A stretch of DNA of 64,000 bases from an uncultured Campylobacter sp. (GTDB lineage Bacteria; Campylobacterota; Campylobacteria; Campylobacterales; Campylobacteraceae). The translations under genes and the position numbers were made by a program. This document shows positions 62,044-64,000 of this stretch, one piece after another. The first letter of the stretch is position 1, and each line of letters opens with the position of its first letter. The DNA is taken from positions 65,338 to 129,337 of the forward strand of contig NZ_CALIIU010000008.1 in NCBI RefSeq assembly GCF_938017775.1, written 5' to 3'. Below the pieces are notes generated by a model that was not told the DNA's origin, made no database searches, and saw only the letters and a program-made list of their open reading frames with translations.

Positions 62044-63336
62044 ATGAAAGTAAATGAGGGAAAAATGAAAATAGCGATAATCGGACTTGGCTACGTTGGG
62101 CTTCCTTTGGCGGCGGCGTTTGCCGCGAAACACGAGGTCGTGGGCTTTGACGTAGCTCAGGACCGCATAGACGAGCTGCGCGGCGGGCACGATCGCACGC
62201 TGGAGCTTAGCGATGAGGAGCTTGCTGCGGCGATTCAAAACGGGCTTAAATTTAGCGCAAATCTAGATGATATGAGGCAGAGCAATTTTTATATCGTGTG
62301 CGTGCCGACGCCCGTAGATAGGCTAAATCGCCCCGATCTTACGCCGCTACTCAAGGCCAGCGAAAGCGTCGGAGCCGTGCTTAAAAAGGGCGACATCGTC
62401 GTGTATGAAAGCACCGTCTATCCGGGCGCTACGGAGGAGGACTGCGTACCGGTGCTTGAGAGAGCCAGCGGGCTAAAATTTAACCGCGATTTTTTCTGCG
62501 GATATTCGCCTGAGCGGATCAATCCGGGCGATAAAGTTCACACTGTCACGAAAATCAAAAAGATCGTCTCGGCAAGCACCCCCGAGGCTTTGGACGTGGT
62601 GGACGGCGTCTATCTTAGTATACTTCAAAACGGCACCTTTCGCGCTAGCAGCATCAAGGTCGCCGAGGCCGCGAAGGTGATCGAAAATACCCAGCGCGAC
62701 ATCAACATCGGCTTTATCAACGAGCTTGCGATCCTGTTCGGCAAGCTCGGTATCAACACCAACGACGTTATCGACGCGGCGGCTACAAAGTGGAATTTCT
62801 TAAGCTTCCGTCCGGGACTCGTGGGCGGGCACTGCATCGGCATCGATCCGTATTATCTGGCGCAGAAAGCGACCGAGGTGGGCTATCACCCGGAAATCAT
62901 CCTCTCAAGCCGCCGCATTAACGACAATATGGGAAGCTACGTCGCTACGGAGGTCGTTAAGATGATGATAAAATATGACGAAAAGGTAAAGGGCGCAAAG
63001 GTCTTGATCTTGGGGCTGACATTTAAAGAAAACTGCCCCGATACCCGCAATACGCGCGTCGTGGATATGATAAATGAGCTTAAAAATTTCGGCTGCGAGG
63101 TAAGCGTCTATGATCCTTGGGCTAGCGCCGCCGACGCCAAGAGATACTACGACATCGATCTACTGCAAAAGCCCGATTTGCGCAAATTTGACTGCGTCGT
63201 CCTCGCACACCTCTCCAAGGAGAACAACCGCCCCGCGCTCGCGTGTGATACCGTGCAGGACATCCTTTCCTCGCGGGGGATGACGCTCGATGTGGAGAGT
63301 TGTCTGCCGGAGGGCGGAGCAGAGATCATTCTATAA
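62044..63336 (+). CDS. Nucleotide-sugar dehydrogenase (UDP-GlcNAc/UDP-glucose type) with a foreign C-terminus
   Basis: NAD-dependent oxidation of a UDP-sugar to the uronic acid, for polysaccharide or glycan synthesis. Two starts are possible: ATG 62044 (GAGG upstream) or ATG 62065, the latter beginning exactly at KIAIIGLGYVGLPLAAAF, so the second may be preferred. The Rossmann motif GLGYVGLPLA, substrate-binding SPERINPGDKVH, and active-site cysteine in GLVGGHCIGIDPYYLAQK identify the WbpA/TviB branch. Residues 1 to ~388 read as normal Campylobacter protein. From residue ~389 (HLSKENNRPALACDTVQDIL) the sequence matches the WalJ/YycJ hydrolase C-terminus, not a dehydrogenase. The 430-aa product as drawn is probably not a real protein. 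Confidence 0.85.
   Translation: MKVNEGKMKIAIIGLGYVGLPLAAAFAAKHEVVGFDVAQDRIDELRGGHDRTLELSDEELAAAIQNGLKFSANLDDMRQSNFYIVCVPTPVDRLNRPDLTPLLKASESVGAVLKKGDIVVYESTVYPGATEEDCVPVLERASGLKFNRDFFCGYSPERINPGDKVHTVTKIKKIVSASTPEALDVVDGVYLSILQNGTFRASSIKVAEAAKVIENTQRDINIGFINELAILFGKLGINTNDVIDAAATKWNFLSFRPGLVGGHCIGIDPYYLAQKATEVGYHPEIILSSRRINDNMGSYVATEVVKMMIKYDEKVKGAKVLILGLTFKENCPDTRNTRVVDMINELKNFGCEVSVYDPWASAADAKRYYDIDLLQKPDLRKFDCVVLAHLSKENNRPALACDTVQDILSSRGMTLDVESCLPEGGAEIIL
63193..63210. other. Likely chimeric junction
   Basis: Around TGCGTCGTCCTCGCA the reading goes from dehydrogenase (KFDCVVLA) to WalJ-like sequence (VVLAHLSKENNRP). Both families have a -VVLA- strand, which would give a short shared overlap at which two sequences could be joined. 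Upstream sequence carries AAATTT; downstream sequence to base 64000 carries none. Confidence 0.8.
63208..63336 (+). CDS. walJ: C-terminal fragment of a WalJ/YycJ-like MBL hydrolase (foreign)
   Basis: About 42 codons: HLSKENNRPALACDTVQDIL, then SSRGMTLDVESCLPEGGAEI and the stop at 63334-63336. This is the typical end of WalJ (HLSxENNxPELA...), a metallo-hydrolase linked to cell-wall control in Firmicutes. The codons (CTC TCC AAG GAG AAC AAC CGC CCC) are GC-ending, unlike the upstream half. The start and catalytic part are missing because the fragment is fused in frame to the dehydrogenase. Confidence 0.75.
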   Translation, partial: HLSKENNRPALACDTVQDILSSRGMTLDVESCLPEGGAEIIL

Positions 63337-63346
63337 AGGAGATGTC

Positions 63347-64000
63347 ATGATGAACATCCGATTCCAAAAGAAAAAAGGGGCTGCACTCGCTGCGGCGGCA
63401 GTTTTTGCATCCTTTGTCATATTCGGCGGCTGCTCGATGGGAACCGCTGCCGACAACTCCGTCGGCGGTCTGAAGCCCGCACAGGCGGTCGATGTCTCGG
63501 GACTCTCGGAGGCACGCAATACCCCCGTCGTCCGTGCGGCAAAGGCGGTTGGCCCTGCCGTCGTCGGCATCACGAACAAGGCGGTCGCCCGTGACTGGTT
63601 CAACAATCCGGTCGAGACGGAGGGCGTCGGCTCCGGCGTGATCTTCCGCAGTGACGGCTACATCGTGACAAACAATCATGTGATTGACGGGGCGAAGGAG
63701 ATCATTGTGTCGCTCTCCGATGGGCGCAGTCTCAAGGGCAAGCTTATCGGAAAGGATGAGTTCACCGACCTTGCCGTTGTGAAGGTGGATGAAAGTAATC
63801 TGCCGACGGCGACCTTTGGCAACTCGGATACGGTCGTGGTCGGTGAGCCGGCAATTGCGATCGGCAATCCGCTCGGGCTCGAGTTTCAGGGAAGCGTCAC
63901 CGTGGTGGTCATCAGTGCGCTGAACCGCACGCTCGATGTCAGCGACAAGCGCGTGAAGCTGCTGCAGACCGATGCAGCGATCAGCCCGGGAAATTCAGGC
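63347..64000 (+). CDS. HtrA/DegP-type serine protease, 3'-truncated by window end (foreign)
   Basis: 218 codons open to the window end, starting ATG 63347 or 63350 after AAAGGAG. The N-terminus (KKKGAALAAAAVFASFVIFG) is a membrane anchor or signal, with a cysteine at 29 that might be a lipobox (GGC). The trypsin-like domain has H111 in TNNHVIDGAKEI, D141 in DEFTDLAVVKV and S217 in AISPGNSG; the window ends right after the catalytic serine. A PDZ domain would follow. In Firmicutes this protease (HtrC/YycK) follows walJ, exactly as here. Codon use and sequence style suggest a Selenomonas-like Negativicute rather than Campylobacter. Confidence 0.87.
   Translation, partial: MMNIRFQKKKGAALAAAAVFASFVIFGGCSMGTAADNSVGGLKPAQAVDVSGLSEARNTPVVRAAKAVGPAVVGITNKAVARDWFNNPVETEGVGSGVIFRSDGYIVTNNHVIDGAKEIIVSLSDGRSLKGKLIGKDEFTDLAVVKVDESNLPTATFGNSDTVVVGEPAIAIGNPLGLEFQGSVTVVVISALNRTLDVSDKRVKLLQTDAAISPGNSG

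Overview
The window reads as an oral Campylobacter chromosome, most like C. gracilis, with a short foreign tail. The evidence is the Campylobacter gene content and order (nadE-lpxK-thrC-kdsB beside an MBL-fold hydrolase; nth-peb4-fba followed by a MotA/OmpA-type pair), tight TATAAT-like -10 boxes without clear -35 boxes, and a very dense dispersed AAATTTTAAAATTT-type palindrome in nearly every gap. The species guess is an inference. I found no rRNA, tRNA, insertion sequence or CRISPR array.

Layout: (1) 1-9519 is a minus-strand block: nadE, a DegT-family protein, lpxK, argB, thrC, kdsB, ligA and tlyA (cut by the window edge). It mixes NAD, lipid A/KDO, arginine and threonine synthesis with DNA ligation and rRNA methylation. 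(2) 9615-18554 holds an MBL hydrolase, cmoB, two tandem transglutaminase-like genes, a MerT/MerP-like pair, pepD and an unrecognised gene. (3) 18736-27376 holds nth, the periplasmic chaperone PEB4, fba, a MotA-like/OmpA-like motor pair, a Sel1-repeat protein, hisD and a small secreted protein. (4) 27831-39936 is an accessory region, mostly minus strand. It has small secreted or lipoprotein genes, two paralogous proteins with eight Trp-centred repeats each, an SMR exporter, a frameshifted NADAR gene and an Mrr-type endonuclease. (5) 40025-48097 is metabolic: pyk, mqo, a TRAP binding protein without its membrane subunits, metK and sstT. (6) 48209-61567 is mostly plus-strand housekeeping: pepF, an SspB-like gene, a UvrD/Rep helicase, truB, ispE, smpB, a thioredoxin-like lipoprotein, clpS, clpA, aat (the N-degron pathway in one run) and a class B penicillin-binding protein. 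(7) 62044-63336 is a nucleotide-sugar dehydrogenase whose last ~42 codons do not belong to it.

The strongest observation is at the right end. Near 63193-63210 the dehydrogenase frame passes into what looks like the C-terminus of the WalJ/YycJ metallo-hydrolase, followed 11 bp later by an HtrA-type protease. WalJ-HtrA is a Firmicutes gene order. Codon use shifts and the AAATTT palindromes stop at the same point. This is most likely an assembly or amplification chimera with a Selenomonas-like oral Firmicute, so the dehydrogenase C-terminus should not be trusted.

A second theme is that the AT-palindrome repeats do not stay in gaps. They appear as in-frame low-complexity insertions in several housekeeping proteins (TlyA, LpxK and, less clearly, ThrC, PepF and YbaK).
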